From: Pseudoalteromonas sp. T1lg75
GTDB lineage: Bacteria; Pseudomonadota; Gammaproteobacteria; Enterobacterales; Alteromonadaceae
Direction: 5' to 3'
Assembly: GCF_002964705.1 (NCBI RefSeq)
Contig: NZ_PQCD01000049.1
Coordinates: 404,704 to 468,703, forward strand
Length of the DNA: 64,000 bases
Part shown: piece by piece, positions 1 through 9,889 of the stretch
Layout: the number at the start of each line of letters is the position of its first letter
Numbering within the stretch: the first letter of the stretch is position 1
The notes under the pieces: model-generated
Told to the model about the DNA's origin: nothing
What the model saw: only the letters and a program-made list of their open reading frames with translations
The model's database searches: none
Program-made: the position numbers and the translations under genes

Positions 1-260
1 AGCAGGCCGCCGTTTATGACAGGTCACAAAGTGAGCAAGCCAAATCACAAAAGGAAATTGGCTATTCGGTGCTCAGAGCCGGCGATATAGTTGGCGAACA
101 CACGGCTTATTTTGCATTAATGGGAGAAAGGCTTGAATTAACACATAAAGCAAGCTCTAGAATGACCTTCGCCCGTGGCGCTGTGAGGGCTGCAAAGTGG
201 GTGCAAAATAAACACCCTGGCTTTTATTCCATGCGCGAAGTGCTGGAACTGGGTAAGTAA
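1..260 (+). CDS. dapB: 4-hydroxy-tetrahydrodipicolinate reductase, 3' end (partial)
   Basis: The gene enters from the left edge and is read in the frame starting at base 3, ending at TAA 258-260; about 85 C-terminal residues are visible. The stretch [14 protein letters not shown] followed by [18 protein letters not shown] matches the conserved C-terminal part of DapB, which reduces the cyclic dihydrodipicolinate precursor with NAD(P)H in the diaminopimelate/lysine pathway in the cytosol. The SSR.(T)FA.GA..AA segment belongs to the tetramerisation and substrate domain. It lies directly upstream of carAB and greA, the common gammaproteobacterial order dnaKJ-dapB-carAB-greA, which supports the call. 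The N-terminal Rossmann half lies outside the window. Confidence 0.93.
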   Translation, partial: QAAVYDRSQSEQAKSQKEIGYSVLRAGDIVGEHTAYFALMGERLELTHKASSRMTFARGAVRAAKWVQNKHPGFYSMREVLELGK

Positions 261-407
261 ACGTGCTTTTTTGGGTGTTTCAGTAAGTTTTAATGTTAAA
301 GGTGCTGTTTTTTATATTTATTGATATTTAATTAGATCTTTTACCGACTCTCGTGTAGAATATCGTCAATTTGCCAAAATTTCATAATGCGCTTAATAAA
401 GCGCTTT

Positions 408-449
408 AAACGGGTTGTAAATTAGTCGCATTTTTTACTCCCGTTTTTT
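408..449 (+). promoter_or_regulatory. possible attenuator hairpin in the carA leader
   Basis: AAACGGG (408-414) can pair with CCCGTTT (440-446), and the 3' arm runs into six T residues (444-449), which gives an intrinsic-terminator-like shape just before the carA ribosome binding site. A second small hairpin, GCGCTT/AAGCGC with an AATA loop, lies at 389-404. carAB is pyrimidine- and arginine-controlled in enterobacteria; control by this hairpin is inference only, since the 25-base loop is large. Confidence 0.3.
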
Positions 450-466
450 ACTGTTAGGAGGTTAAC

Positions 467-1603
467 TTGACTAAATCCGCTCTGTTAGTCCTAGAAGACG
501 GCACAGTGTTTCGCGGTACTGCGATCGGCGCTGACGGCATGTCAGTAGGTGAGGTAGTATTCAATACGTCGATGACTGGTTATCAGGAAATCCTGACCGA
601 CCCGTCTTATGCGGAACAAATCGTAACTTTGACTTACCCGCATATCGGTAACACGGGTACTAACAGCGAAGACGAAGAAGCGAACAAAATCTGGGCCAAG
701 GGCCTGGTTATTCGCGATTTGCCACTGCTAGCGAGTAATTTCCGTAATGAACAATCACTCAGTGATTACCTAAAAGAGCGCAACATTTTAGGTATTGCCG
801 ATATCGACACCCGTAAGCTTACTCGTATCCTACGTGATAAGGGTGCACAAAACGGTTGTATCATCGCCGGTGATGACGTTGATGAAAGCAAGGCGCTAGA
901 AGCCGCTCAAGCCTTCCCTGGCTTAAAAGGCATGGATTTAGCCAAGGTAGTTTGTACCGAATCATCATATCAATGGTCTGAGACAAGCTGGACTCTGGGT
1001 GAAGGTTTTAAAACGCTTGCCGCAGAAGACGAGAAATTCCACGTTGTTGCCTATGACTTCGGTGTTAAGCGCAATATCCTGCGCATGTTGGTAGACCGAG
1101 GCTGTAAGCTGACCGTAGTTCCGGCGCAAACCAGCGCTGAAGAAGTACTGGCACTAAACCCAGACGGTATCTTCCTATCAAATGGCCCTGGCGACCCGGA
1201 GCCATGTACTTACGCGATTGAAGCGATCAAAACCTTCCTAGAAAAAGATATTCCTATTTTCGGCATCTGCCTTGGTCACCAGTTATTGGCCCTGGCCTCA
1301 GGTGCGAAAACAGTAAAAATGAAGTTCGGCCACCACGGTGGTAACCACCCGGTTAAAGACCTAGACCGTGACGTTGTGATGATCACCGCACAGAACCACG
1401 GCTTCGCCGCGGATGAGGCAAGCTTGCCTGACAATCTTCGTGCAACGCATAAGTCATTGTTTGACGGCACCTTGCAGGGCATTCACCGCACCGACAAGCC
1501 GGCATTTAGCTTCCAGGGTCACCCAGAAGCAAGCCCAGGCCCACACGATGCAGCACCTTTGTTCGATCACTTTATCGAACTGATGCAAGCGCAATCTAAC
1601 TAA
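467..1603 (+). CDS. carA: carbamoyl-phosphate synthase small (glutaminase) subunit
   Basis: The 378-residue product hydrolyses glutamine and channels ammonia to CarB for carbamoyl phosphate synthesis (arginine and pyrimidine pathways). The N-terminal CPSase_sm domain covers about residues 1-150 and a class I glutamine amidotransferase domain about 190-375. The triad is visible: Cys268 in FGICLGHQL, and His352 and Glu354 in [11 protein letters not shown]. The start is TTG at 467, placed 5 bases after a perfect AGGAGG (456-461); E. coli carA also starts with TTG. carB follows after 18 bases, so the two are one transcription unit. Length and residues are typical of the family. Confidence 0.98.
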   Translation: MTKSALLVLEDGTVFRGTAIGADGMSVGEVVFNTSMTGYQEILTDPSYAEQIVTLTYPHIGNTGTNSEDEEANKIWAKGLVIRDLPLLASNFRNEQSLSDYLKERNILGIADIDTRKLTRILRDKGAQNGCIIAGDDVDESKALEAAQAFPGLKGMDLAKVVCTESSYQWSETSWTLGEGFKTLAAEDEKFHVVAYDFGVKRNILRMLVDRGCKLTVVPAQTSAEEVLALNPDGIFLSNGPGDPEPCTYAIEAIKTFLEKDIPIFGICLGHQLLALASGAKTVKMKFGHHGGNHPVKDLDRDVVMITAQNHGFAADEASLPDNLRATHKSLFDGTLQGIHRTDKPAFSFQGHPEASPGPHDAAPLFDHFIELMQAQSN

Positions 1604-1621
1604 TTTGAGACCGGAGTAATA

Positions 1622-4600
1622 ATGCCAAAACGTACTGATATTCAAAGCATTCTTATCTTAGGCGCGGGCCCGATCGTAATCGGCCAGGCCTGTGAGTTTG
1701 ACTACTCAGGTGCTCAAGCCTGTAAAGCGCTAAAAGAAGAAGGTTACCGTGTAATCCTGGTTAACTCGAACCCGGCGACCATTATGACCGACCCGGAAAT
1801 GGCTGATGCGACCTATATTGAGCCGATTCACTGGGAAGTGGTAGAAAAAATCATTGAAAAAGAAAAGCCGGATGCGGTACTGCCTACCATGGGTGGTCAA
1901 ACCGCATTGAACTGTGCCCTTGACCTAGACAAGCACGGTGTACTGGCTAAGCACGGCGTTGAGCTGATCGGTGCAACCGCCGATGCCATCGACAAGGCAG
2001 AGAACCGTGAGCGTTTCGACGTAGCGATGAAAAACATCGGCCTTGAGTGTCCGCGCGCAGAAATCGCCCACTCAATGGAAGAAGCGCACGATACCCTAAC
2101 GCGTATCGGTTTCCCTTGTATTATTCGTCCTTCTTTCACCATGGGTGGTACCGGTGGTGGTGTTGCTTACAACATGGAAGAGTTCGAAGAAATCTGTACT
2201 CGCGGTCTTGACCTATCACCAACGAGCGAGCTGTTAATCGATGAAAGCTTACTGGGTTGGAAAGAGTACGAGATGGAAGTTGTTCGCGACAAAAACGACA
2301 ATTGCATCATCGTCTGTTCTATCGAAAACTTCGACCCTATGGGTGTACACACAGGTGACTCAATCACGGTAGCGCCAGCGCAAACCTTGACCGACAAAGA
2401 ATACCAAATCATGCGTAATGCCTCTATGGCGGTACTGCGTGAAATCGGTGTTGAAACCGGTGGTTCGAACGTACAGTTCGGTGTGTGTCCTAACACCGGC
2501 CGTATGGTTATCATCGAGATGAACCCGCGTGTATCTCGTTCATCGGCACTGGCTTCAAAAGCAACGGGTTTCCCAATCGCGAAAATCGCAGCCAAGCTGG
2601 CTGTGGGTTACACTCTTGATGAGCTGCAAAACGACATCACAGGCGGTGCTACTCCTGCGTCGTTCGAGCCGTCAATCGACTATGTAGTAACTAAGATCCC
2701 TCGCTTCAACTTTGAAAAGTTTGCCGGTGCTAACGACCGTCTAACCACTCAGATGAAGTCGGTAGGTGAGGTCATGGCGATTGGCCGTAACCAACAAGAA
2801 TCACTACACAAAGCGCTTCGTGGCCTGGAAGTAGGCGCGACTGGCTTTAACCCTATCTTGCCAGTGGGCGAGAAGGGCGCAATCGAGAAGATCACTCGCG
2901 AACTTCGTGAGCCAGGTGCCGAGCGTATCTGGTACATCGCCGATGCTATGCGTCACGGCATGAGCGTTGAAGATGTATTCAACCTTACCAAGGTTGACCG
3001 CTGGTACCTGGTACAAATCGAAGACATCATCAAAGACGAGCAGAAGATCGAAGAAGTGGGTCTTGCCGGTCTTAATGCAGACTTCCTACGTCGCCTGAAG
3101 CGCAAAGGTTTCGCCGATGCGCGTATCGCAGAACTCGCCGGTGTATCTGAAGCGGAAATCCGCAAGAAGCGTCACCAGCTTGAAATCTTGCCTGTATACA
3201 AGCGCGTAGATACCTGTGCGGCTGAATTCAGCTCAGACACGGCTTACATGTACTCAAGCTACGATGAAGAGTGTGAAGCGGCACCGTCTGACAAAGACAA
3301 AATCATGGTAATCGGTGGTGGACCTAACCGTATCGGTCAAGGTATCGAATTCGATTACTGTTGTGTTCACGCGGCCCTTGCTATGCGTGAAGACGGCTAC
3401 GAAACCATCATGGTTAACTGTAACCCTGAAACCGTTTCTACCGACTACGATACATCAGACCGTTTATTCTTCGAGCCAATCACGCTTGAAGACGTGCTTG
3501 AAATCGTCCGCGTTGAGAAGCCGAAAGGCGTTATCGTGCAGTACGGTGGTCAAACACCTCTTAAACTTGCCCGTGAACTAGAAGCGAACGGTGTGCCAAT
3601 CATTGGTACTTCACCAGACGCCATCGACCGTGCTGAAGACCGTGAGCGCTTCCAGCAAATGGTTGAGCGTTTGAACCTGCTTCAGCCTGAAAACGCAACG
3701 GTAACTTCACTAGAAGAAGCGGTAGCTAGGTCAAAAGAAATCGGTTTCCCACTGGTTGTACGTCCTTCGTACGTACTAGGTGGTCGTGCGATGGAAATCG
3801 TCTACGATGAAGACGACCTGCGTCGCTACATGACAGAAGCGGTATCTGCTTCTAACGAAGCGCCGGTATTGCTTGACCGCTTCCTAGACGACGCCATCGA
3901 AGTTGACGTTGATGCTATCTGTGACGGCACCGAAGTAATCATCGGCGGTATCATGGAGCACATCGAGCAAGCGGGTGTTCACTCGGGTGACTCGGCCTGT
4001 TCACTACCAGCACATACCCTAAGCCAGGAAATCCAAGACGTAATGCGTGAGCAAGTACGTAATATGGCCCTTGAGTTAGGTGTAGTAGGTCTGATGAATA
4101 CGCAGTTCGCGGTTAAAGACGGTCAGGTTTACCTAATCGAAGTAAACCCGCGTGCTGCACGTACCGTGCCTTTCGTATCAAAAGCAACCGGTGTTGCTCT
4201 TGCTAAGGTGGCGGCCCGTTGTATGGCCGGTCAGTCTCTTGCGAGCCAAGGCATCACCAAAGAAATCATCCCTCCTTATTACAGTGTGAAAGAAGTGGTA
4301 CTTCCTTTCGCTAAGTTCCAAGGTGTTGACCCAATTCGTGGCCCAGAAATGCGCTCTACCGGTGAGGTAATGGGTGTAGGTGATACTTTCGCCGAAGCCT
4401 TCGCTAAAGCCCAGCTAGGTGCAGGTAATGCTTTACCACGTGGTGGTCGCGCGTTACTATCGGTTCGCAATGGTGATAAAGCTCGTATCGTTGAGCTTGC
4501 TAAGACCATGATCGAATTAGGTTTTGAACTAGACGCAACCTCAGGCACCGCTCAGGCGCTTGAAAATGCAGGCATCGAAGTTCGCCGTGTAAACAAGGTA

Positions 4601-4840
4601 TTCGAGGGTCGTCCTCATATCCTTGACCGCATTAAGAACGGTGAATACAGCTATATCGTTAATACCACAGAAGGTCGTCAAGCGATTGAAGACTCTAAGG
4701 TTTTACGTCGTGGCGCCTTGATGCACAAGACCAACTACACCACAACATTAAACGCGGCATTTGCTAACTGTACAGCAAACTCTGCGGATGACCGTGGTAG
4801 TGTCTCGTCAGTTCAAGAGTTACACCAACGAATTAACTAA
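1622..4840 (+). CDS. carB: carbamoyl-phosphate synthase large subunit
   Basis: This 1072-residue protein makes carbamoyl phosphate from bicarbonate, two ATP and ammonia supplied by CarA. It shows the expected internal duplication: two ATP-grasp synthetase halves beginning with related segments ([21 protein letters not shown] near residue 10 and [18 protein letters not shown] near residue 560), each with the STDYD/PATIMTD type nucleotide motif, and a C-terminal MGS-like allosteric domain from about residue 935 ([18 protein letters not shown]) that binds UMP/ornithine in E. coli. Codon use is strongly biased (CGT, GGT, CTA, AAC), as expected for a highly expressed gene. A short hairpin follows the stop at 4848-4869. 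Confidence 0.98.
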   Translation: MPKRTDIQSILILGAGPIVIGQACEFDYSGAQACKALKEEGYRVILVNSNPATIMTDPEMADATYIEPIHWEVVEKIIEKEKPDAVLPTMGGQTALNCALDLDKHGVLAKHGVELIGATADAIDKAENRERFDVAMKNIGLECPRAEIAHSMEEAHDTLTRIGFPCIIRPSFTMGGTGGGVAYNMEEFEEICTRGLDLSPTSELLIDESLLGWKEYEMEVVRDKNDNCIIVCSIENFDPMGVHTGDSITVAPAQTLTDKEYQIMRNASMAVLREIGVETGGSNVQFGVCPNTGRMVIIEMNPRVSRSSALASKATGFPIAKIAAKLAVGYTLDELQNDITGGATPASFEPSIDYVVTKIPRFNFEKFAGANDRLTTQMKSVGEVMAIGRNQQESLHKALRGLEVGATGFNPILPVGEKGAIEKITRELREPGAERIWYIADAMRHGMSVEDVFNLTKVDRWYLVQIEDIIKDEQKIEEVGLAGLNADFLRRLKRKGFADARIAELAGVSEAEIRKKRHQLEILPVYKRVDTCAAEFSSDTAYMYSSYDEECEAAPSDKDKIMVIGGGPNRIGQGIEFDYCCVHAALAMREDGYETIMVNCNPETVSTDYDTSDRLFFEPITLEDVLEIVRVEKPKGVIVQYGGQTPLKLARELEANGVPIIGTSPDAIDRAEDRERFQQMVERLNLLQPENATVTSLEEAVARSKEIGFPLVVRPSYVLGGRAMEIVYDEDDLRRYMTEAVSASNEAPVLLDRFLDDAIEVDVDAICDGTEVIIGGIMEHIEQAGVHSGDSACSLPAHTLSQEIQDVMREQVRNMALELGVVGLMNTQFAVKDGQVYLIEVNPRAARTVPFVSKATGVALAKVAARCMAGQSLASQGITKEIIPPYYSVKEVVLPFAKFQGVDPIRGPEMRSTGEVMGVGDTFAEAFAKAQLGAGNALPRGGRALLSVRNGDKARIVELAKTMIELGFELDATSGTAQALENAGIEVRRVNKVFEGRPHILDRIKNGEYSYIVNTTEGRQAIEDSKVLRRGALMHKTNYTTTLNAAFANCTANSADDRGSVSSVQELHQRIN

Positions 4841-4847
4841 GCAATAG

Positions 4848-4869
4848 GCCGCAGCGCTTGCGCTGCGGC
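4848..4869 (+). other. hairpin in the carB-greA spacer
   Basis: GCCGCAGCG (4848-4856) and CGCTGCGGC (4861-4869) form a perfect 9-bp stem with a 4-base loop, just after the carB stop and 20 bases before greA. No T-tract follows, so it is more likely an mRNA-processing or stability hairpin, or a leaky terminator, than a full terminator. Confidence 0.45.
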
Positions 4870-4889
4870 TTGCTGTAAGTGGGAATATT

Positions 4890-5366
4890 ATGCAAAAGAT
4901 TCCAATGACCACACGCGGTGCCGAGTTATTGCGTGCAGAGTTAAACGAATTAAAAACAGTCACTCGGCCAAAAATCATCGCTGATATCGCCGAGGCGCGT
5001 GAACATGGCGACCTCAAAGAGAATGCCGAGTATCATGCCGCTCGCGAGCAGCAAGGTTTTTGCGAAGGACGTATTCAAGAAATTGAAGCTAAATTGTCTA
5101 ATGTGCAAATCATTGACGTAACGAAAATGCCTAACAATGGTAAGGTGATTTTTGGTTCGACTGTGACCATTGTCAATGTAGACACGGATGCTGAAGTGAC
5201 TTACCGCATTGTGGGTGATGATGAAGCGGACATTAAGAACAACTTAATCTCTGTAAACTCACCCATCGCCCGCGGCCTGATCGGTAAAGAACTGGACGAC
5301 TGTGTGAATATAGAAACACCCAATGGTACGGTAGAGTATGAAATCACTGAGATTGAATATATCTAA
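4890..5366 (+). CDS. greA: transcription elongation factor GreA
   Basis: The 158-residue protein has the two GreA parts: an N-terminal antiparallel coiled coil (about residues 1-75, with the acidic tip [21 protein letters not shown] that enters the RNA polymerase secondary channel) and a C-terminal FKBP-like domain (about 80-158, containing [14 protein letters not shown]). GreA stimulates cleavage of backtracked transcripts. Starting at ATG 4890 gives [18 protein letters not shown], the canonical N-terminus. It is the last gene of the dapB-carAB-greA cluster and is followed by an intrinsic terminator. Confidence 0.97.
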   Translation: MQKIPMTTRGAELLRAELNELKTVTRPKIIADIAEAREHGDLKENAEYHAAREQQGFCEGRIQEIEAKLSNVQIIDVTKMPNNGKVIFGSTVTIVNVDTDAEVTYRIVGDDEADIKNNLISVNSPIARGLIGKELDDCVNIETPNGTVEYEITEIEYI

Positions 5367-5383
5367 CCTTCGTTGATGTGTTT

Positions 5384-5411
5384 AAAAGCCCGCTTAAAAG
5401 CGGGTTTTTTT
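5384..5411 (+). terminator. intrinsic terminator after greA
   Basis: AAAAGCCCGC (5384-5393), a TTAAAA loop and GCGGGTTTTTTT (5400-5411) form a GC-rich stem followed by seven T residues. Confidence 0.85.
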
Positions 5412-5545
5412 ATGCCTGTAGGTCAGGCTTTGCCGCCTTGGATGGCCGGTACTAGAGTAACGCAGGAGCTGTTACCTAGCAGCCTGACAATTTTTGTCGG
5501 GCCGCCGACGCCGGCTTAGAGGGAGTGTATAACCTCAGTGCAGTA

Positions 5546-5646
5546 ATTCGTCCATGAAGCTGAGTTCCTGTTCGTGACGAAGTTACGGCGTCCCTGCCTC
5601 CACCTCCGAGCGCTGCGAAGCGGTGCTTCGGTCACTCGTCGCCCTC
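5546..5646. repeat. structured intergenic repeat, copy A
   Basis: This copy starts AATTCGTCCATGAAGC and ends CACTCGTCGCCCTC. It shares its blocks (TCCATGAAGC, CCTGCCTCCACCTCCG, GCTTCGGTCAC, CGTCGCCCTC) with copy B at 5754-5842. The inner part can fold, with CGAG near 5609 pairing with CTCG near 5635. A more diverged relative lies inside the MITE at 58934-59156. I do not recognise a named family. Confidence 0.6.
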
Positions 5647-5753
5647 TTGGAACTCCTAGGGCACCCGTGATTCGCTTATGCTTGCGAACTCAGCGTTTTG
5701 TTAAACGCTGCGCATAGCTGTTGATGCGATTTAAGTATCAATCACCTTAGAAC

Positions 5754-5842
5754 AATTCATCCATGAAGCCGTGATCCTGTCGGCATCCATGCCTCCACCT
5801 CCGGGTGCTGCTAAGCAAGGCTTCGGTCACCCGTCGCCCTCG
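5754..5842. repeat. structured intergenic repeat, copy B
   Basis: This copy starts AATTCATCCATGAAGC and ends CACCCGTCGCCCTCG. The stem equivalent to that of copy A is longer here, CGGGTG pairing with CACCCG. The A-T pair of copy A is replaced by G-C, so both sides changed together, which suggests that the folded form matters. Confidence 0.6.
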
Positions 5843-6243
5843 CTATCAACAGCACAATCCACAACAAAATCTGATTTCTCCAGCGCGAATCTAAACGGGG
5901 AGATCCATACCTGTTATTTCGTATTAGTGCCGTAAGCCTTTTTCAAAGAGAGATAAGTAAAAATGTGTCAATTGTGGTTGTTCTGGCACGCTATGTAACA
6001 CACAAACCGGCTCGGTTATGTGGTGATAAGAGATAGGTTTCTGATATTCACTGGGAAAATAAATTACATAGCGAGCCAAGCAAGGCTCGAATAAGTAACG
6101 ACTCGCTTTACTTAATTACTTCTTCATTGCTCGCGAGAAAAACACCTGCTAACTTATTACTATCATTAAATAAAAATTTTATTAGTGGGAAAAGGTTAGG
6201 TTGTGGATAACTTCCTTAACCGGGAATTCGCACTAAGATGTTG

Positions 6244-6621
6244 TTAGGTAGCACTGGAAATTATGCATATACCCTATGAATTTTTGCCCCGATGGAAAGA
6301 GGAGTTGGTTTGCCGATGCGCTCAAGGTGAGTTCATTTTAGATTATGCGATGGGCACGCCTACGGTTTATTTACCCGCAAAAGATCGTTGGGCGTTGGTG
6401 GCGCCTGATTGGTCGCATGAGCACTGGGACAGCATTCATACTCAACTTTCTAAATGGTGCACCGAAAATAAAACAGCTCTTGCTCTCGACGCGTATGCAG
6501 AACACAAGTTGGAGTTGGCGTAGCTACCTAACAAACGCATTAATGAATGGACGTCTTAAGCTTGGCTGACGCTCGTTCCTCGCTAATTTTAGCCAAGCTT
6601 AATCCGCCCATTATGCGGGCG
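6244..6621 (+). mobile_element. solitary integron-type gene cassette
   Basis: The cassette boundaries are predicted from recombination-site logic. TTAGGT after a G (6243-6249, GTTAGGT) fits the GTTRRRY core. Its exact complement ACCTAAC lies at 6526-6532, directly after the stop of the enclosed gene, and the attC structure closes at GTT 6621-6623. One promoterless gene followed immediately by an attC is the standard cassette plan. No integrase gene or second attC is visible, so this would be a lone attC without an integrase. The bases following the closing G (TTGTTC) do not fit TTRRRY, so insertion at a secondary site is possible. Confidence 0.6.
6263..6523 (+). CDS. hypothetical protein encoded on an integron cassette
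   Basis: The 86-residue product begins MHIPYEFLPRWKEELVC and is rich in aromatic residues (six Trp), with two Cys near the N-terminus; it has no signal peptide or membrane segment. I do not recognise a domain, though it resembles the small conserved hypothetical proteins that are common in integron cassettes. The ATG at 6263 has a weak GGAA five bases upstream. The stop at 6521-6523 is two bases from the attC core, as is usual for cassettes. No promoter is obvious between the cassette edge and the ATG. Function unknown. Confidence 0.65.
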   Translation: MHIPYEFLPRWKEELVCRCAQGEFILDYAMGTPTVYLPAKDRWALVAPDWSHEHWDSIHTQLSKWCTENKTALALDAYAEHKLELA

Positions 6622-6627
6622 TTGTTC
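6526..6627 (+). repeat. attC recombination site
   Basis: The site starts with the inverse core ACCTAAC (6526-6532) followed by AAACGCATTAATGAATGGACG. It has a perfect 12-bp inner stem, TTAAGCTTGGCT (6556-6567) with AGCCAAGCTTAA (6591-6602), and ends CGCCCATTATGCGGGCGTT. The ends closely resemble the Vibrio cholerae repeat type (TAACAAACGC... GGCGGGCGTTA). The imperfect pairing of the outer arms leaves bulges typical of attC folded-strand recognition. Confidence 0.75.
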
Positions 6628-6670
6628 TGGCACTAGAACCAATTCAAAGTTTAATTAATCTTGAGGCATA

Positions 6671-6700
6671 AAAAAAGCCTTGCCGTGGGGCAAGGCTTTT
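6671..6700 (-). terminator. intrinsic terminator of the RND efflux operon
   Basis: AAAAGCCTTGCC and GGCAAGGCTTTT form a 12-bp stem with a short GTGG loop. The A-run on the plus strand becomes a T-run on the minus strand, just after the permease stop. It could also work in the plus direction. Confidence 0.8.
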
Positions 6701-6724
6701 CTGGTTGGGATAAATACCAAGTAC

Positions 6725-9700
6725 TTAACTTTGCTGTTTTAGTTCTGGCGTTGCTTCTACCTTAGGGGCCCTACCTAAGAGTTTACGCAGGCCGCGTTTA
6801 AAGTCTTCCAATGCCACATATTGGCAAGGGATCAGCACCAGGGTGATCACTGTGGCGAACAACACACCGAAGGCCAGCGATACCGCCATGGGGATCACGA
6901 TTTGTGCCTGCAAGCTGGTTTCCATAATGATGGGTACCAAACCAATAAAGGTGGTGATCGAGGTCAGTAGAATGGCCCTAAAGCGCTTACAACCGGCTTC
7001 TACTACCGCCTGTTTAATAGCAATGCCCTGGGCGCGTGCCTTGTTCACATAGTCAACCATCACCAGTGAGTCGTTCACCACCACACCGGCCACGGCGATA
7101 ATGCCGAAGAAGGACAGGCTGCTCATGGTCATACCCAGGATAACGTGACCGTACACGGCACCGACCACACCAAAGGGGATCACCGACATAATCAGCAGCG
7201 GCTGCGAGTAGGAGCGCAGTGGGATGGCCAACAGCGCAAAGATGATCAACAGCGATAAGGCGAGATCACGGCGTTGCTCGGCGACGCTATCCATTTCTTC
7301 TTGCACTCGACCGGCGACATTACTCTGCACGCCAGGGTAGTTTTTCAATAGCGCCGGAAGGTACTCATCGCGCACTTGCTTGGCAATTTCAAACGGCTGT
7401 GCCTGATTGGTGTCTACGGCAGCCCAGACATTAACCGTACGTTTAGAGTTTTCACGACGTATGCGGTTTACCCCGTCAACCAGGTTGACTGTGGCTATTT
7501 CTGCTAAAGGCACTTCCGCACCGGCCGGAGTAATAATGCGCACGTCATTGATTTCGCTGATAGAGTTACGCTCTTCAATGGGGTAGCGGATCATGACTTT
7601 GAGCTCTTCGCCATCACGCAGAATACGCTGAGCTTCGAGGCCGTAGAAGCTGAAGTTTACCTGTGAGGCAACATCGGCCAAGGTCAGGCCCAGGCTGTAG
7701 GCAATGGGTTTCAGATCCAGCTGTACTTCATCGGTCGCACTTTACATAGAGTCATTGATATCGCCGACACCATTGAGCGTGGCCAGCTTTTCTTTCAATT
7801 TGCCGGCTACTTCTTTCAACTCGGCGGCGTCATTGCCTTCGAGGCGGAAGCTGATATCACCATCATCACGGCCACCACCGCCATTCATAATGCTGTCGTT
7901 AATGGTCATTGACTTCATCCCCGGCAGCGGCGGCATATTGTCACGCCACAAGGCACTGAGTGCGAAGGTGTCGATAGGGCGCAGGTGCGGCTCTACCAAG
8001 ACCATCATTAAGCGTGCGTTGGTGCGCCCTTGCATATTAAGGGAGATATCCTTAACCATGGGCATGCCATATTGTTGCTCGATGACTTTCTCCACGTCCA
8101 TGACCACACGTTCAACCTTTTTGGCCGTATCCAGGGTTGCTGTTTCCGACGAGGCCAAATTCATCTCAATGTTAATACTTGGGAAGTCATGAGGGATCTT
8201 CGGGTTGGCAACAAACTTGATTAAGCCACCGGCGAACAAGCCGGCACTGACGATCAGGATGCCAAAGAAGCCCACGATCACGGTATAGCGATAGTGAATA
8301 CAGCGCTGCACAGCAGGGCGGTATACTCGCTCGATAAAATACTGTAGGCCGCCGTCAATCTTGTTACGTAAGCGGTGCAAGGGGTTGCGCGGATTAACAG
8401 GGCGGTTCTTCATGGCCGCCAGGTGAGCCGGGAGAATTAATTTGGATTCCACCAGGGAGAACAATAGGCACAGAATAATCACGCCGCCGATGGCTTTAGA
8501 GAACGCAGCTCCCGGGCCGCTGGCCAAGGTTTGCGGTAAGAAGGCGGCAATGGTCGTCAATACCCCGAAGGTGGCAGGTACGGCCACGCGTTTTACGCCA
8601 CGCACCACGTTATCCAGGCTGTGACCATGTTTCTCGATTTCGGCGTGCGCCGACTCACCGACGACGATGGCATCGTCCACCACGATCCCCAGCACCAGAA
8701 TAAAGGCAAACAGGGAAGCCAGGTTTATGGTGACGTCTAAAAAGCCTACCGGCATCATTAAAAAGGCACCTAGGAAGGAGACGGGTAGACCCATCATCAC
8801 CCAGAAAGCGAGACGGATACGCAGGAACAAGGCCAACATCAGCATGACCAAGATACCACCCCAAATCATATTCTCGATCATCATGTCGAGACGACCTTCA
8901 AGGTAGTATGTGATGTCAATCATGGGGGCCAGTGTGACGCCCTCGGGAAGCTCCGACTTTTTACGCTCTAAATAGGCGTCCATCACATCGGCAACACGGG
9001 TGACATCTTGATCTTTTGACGCACGGACTTCAAAAATCAGGGAGTTTTTACCGTTATATTTTGAATATTGCAGGCCTTCTTCAAAGCCATCCTGTATGGT
9101 CGCTACATCACCTAAAAATACTTGGGCGCCGTCTTCTAATGTTAATAAAGGAAGGCGTTCAAACTCACCGCCGCGATAGGCTTGTTTTTCCACACGCATG
9201 GAAATATAGCCATTATCGGAGCGGATTTGGCCTGCCGACATATTGGCCGAGAAGTTACGAACGGCACTGGCGATATCACGGAACGTCAGGCCATATTCGC
9301 GTAGCTTGTCCGGGCTGACCTCAATGCTTATTTCATAATCCAATCCCGAATTAAAATTAACGAGATTGACCTGAGGCAAAGCACGCATCTCATCATGCAG
9401 CTTGTTACCAAGCTCCTTGAGATCGTAATTGCTCATATCGCCATACAGGGCGAGGATCATCACCTCTTGAGTAAATTTTTCGCGGCGAATATTAGGGCGC
9501 TCCATCTCCGCTGGGAAGCTGGAGATGGAGTCAATCTGCATTTTGACTTCGTCAAGAACTTCCTGCGAGTCATAGTTTTCATCAACCTCAATCCAGCTTT
9601 GCGAAAAGCTGCGGTTCGAATAGGTGATAAGGCGTTTTATGCCCTCTAAACCTTGCAGGGACTCCTCAATTTTAATGGTGATCCCTTCTTCCACCTCTTG

Positions 9701-9886
9701 CGGAGCAGCACCGGGATACACGGCCTGAACACTGAGCCAGTTACTCTCAAATTGAGGAAACGCCTGTTTACGAATAGAAAGCGCACTGAGAATACCGCCT
9801 ACTATGATGATCACCATCAGCAGGTTGGCGGCTACCGGGTTGCGGGCAAACCAGGCGATCAAGCCTTTTTCTGTGCTTTGCACCAT
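6725..9886 (-). pseudogene. RND efflux permease interrupted by an in-frame stop
   Basis: Two minus-strand reading frames, 7742-9886 (714 residues) and 6725-7741 (338 residues), are in the same frame and separated only by one TAA at 7742-7744. Together they give a normal AcrB/MexB-type permease of about 1053 residues. The N-terminal part shows a membrane segment near residue 15, the porter region, and GIVVDDAIVVGE with the RND transmembrane charge-relay aspartates. The C-terminal part carries the second transmembrane block (AGVVVNDSLVMVDYVN). Across the break the protein reads GDINDSM-stop-SATDEVQLDLKPIAYSL, where a Gln codon (CAA) would fit. Either a nonsense mutation has killed the pump or the base is a sequence error. 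The membrane fusion partner upstream is intact. Confidence 0.85.
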
Positions 9887-9889
9887 GGC

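Larger units (their letters stand above)
5412..6242. other. gene-poor intergenic region with repeats
   Basis: No convincing gene is visible in these roughly 830 bases. They hold two copies of a structured repeat (5546-5646 and 5754-5842, listed separately) and a long-range inverted repeat CGCTATGTAA (5989-5998) / TTACATAGCG (6063-6072). The 13-mer GTTGTTCTGGCAC at 5977-5989 recurs exactly at 6621-6633, just beyond the integron cassette. The last 200 bases are AT-rich with no recognised motif. Confidence 0.6.

Noticed and set aside
5412..6242. Search for an integron integrase or attI near the orphan cassette
   Set aside because: No frame of suitable length or with tyrosine recombinase motifs exists here; the neighbours are greA and the RND genes.
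7742..7744. Selenocysteine or pyrrolysine decoding of the RND internal stop
   Set aside because: The codon is TAA, which is not used for either residue, and no SECIS-like hairpin follows.
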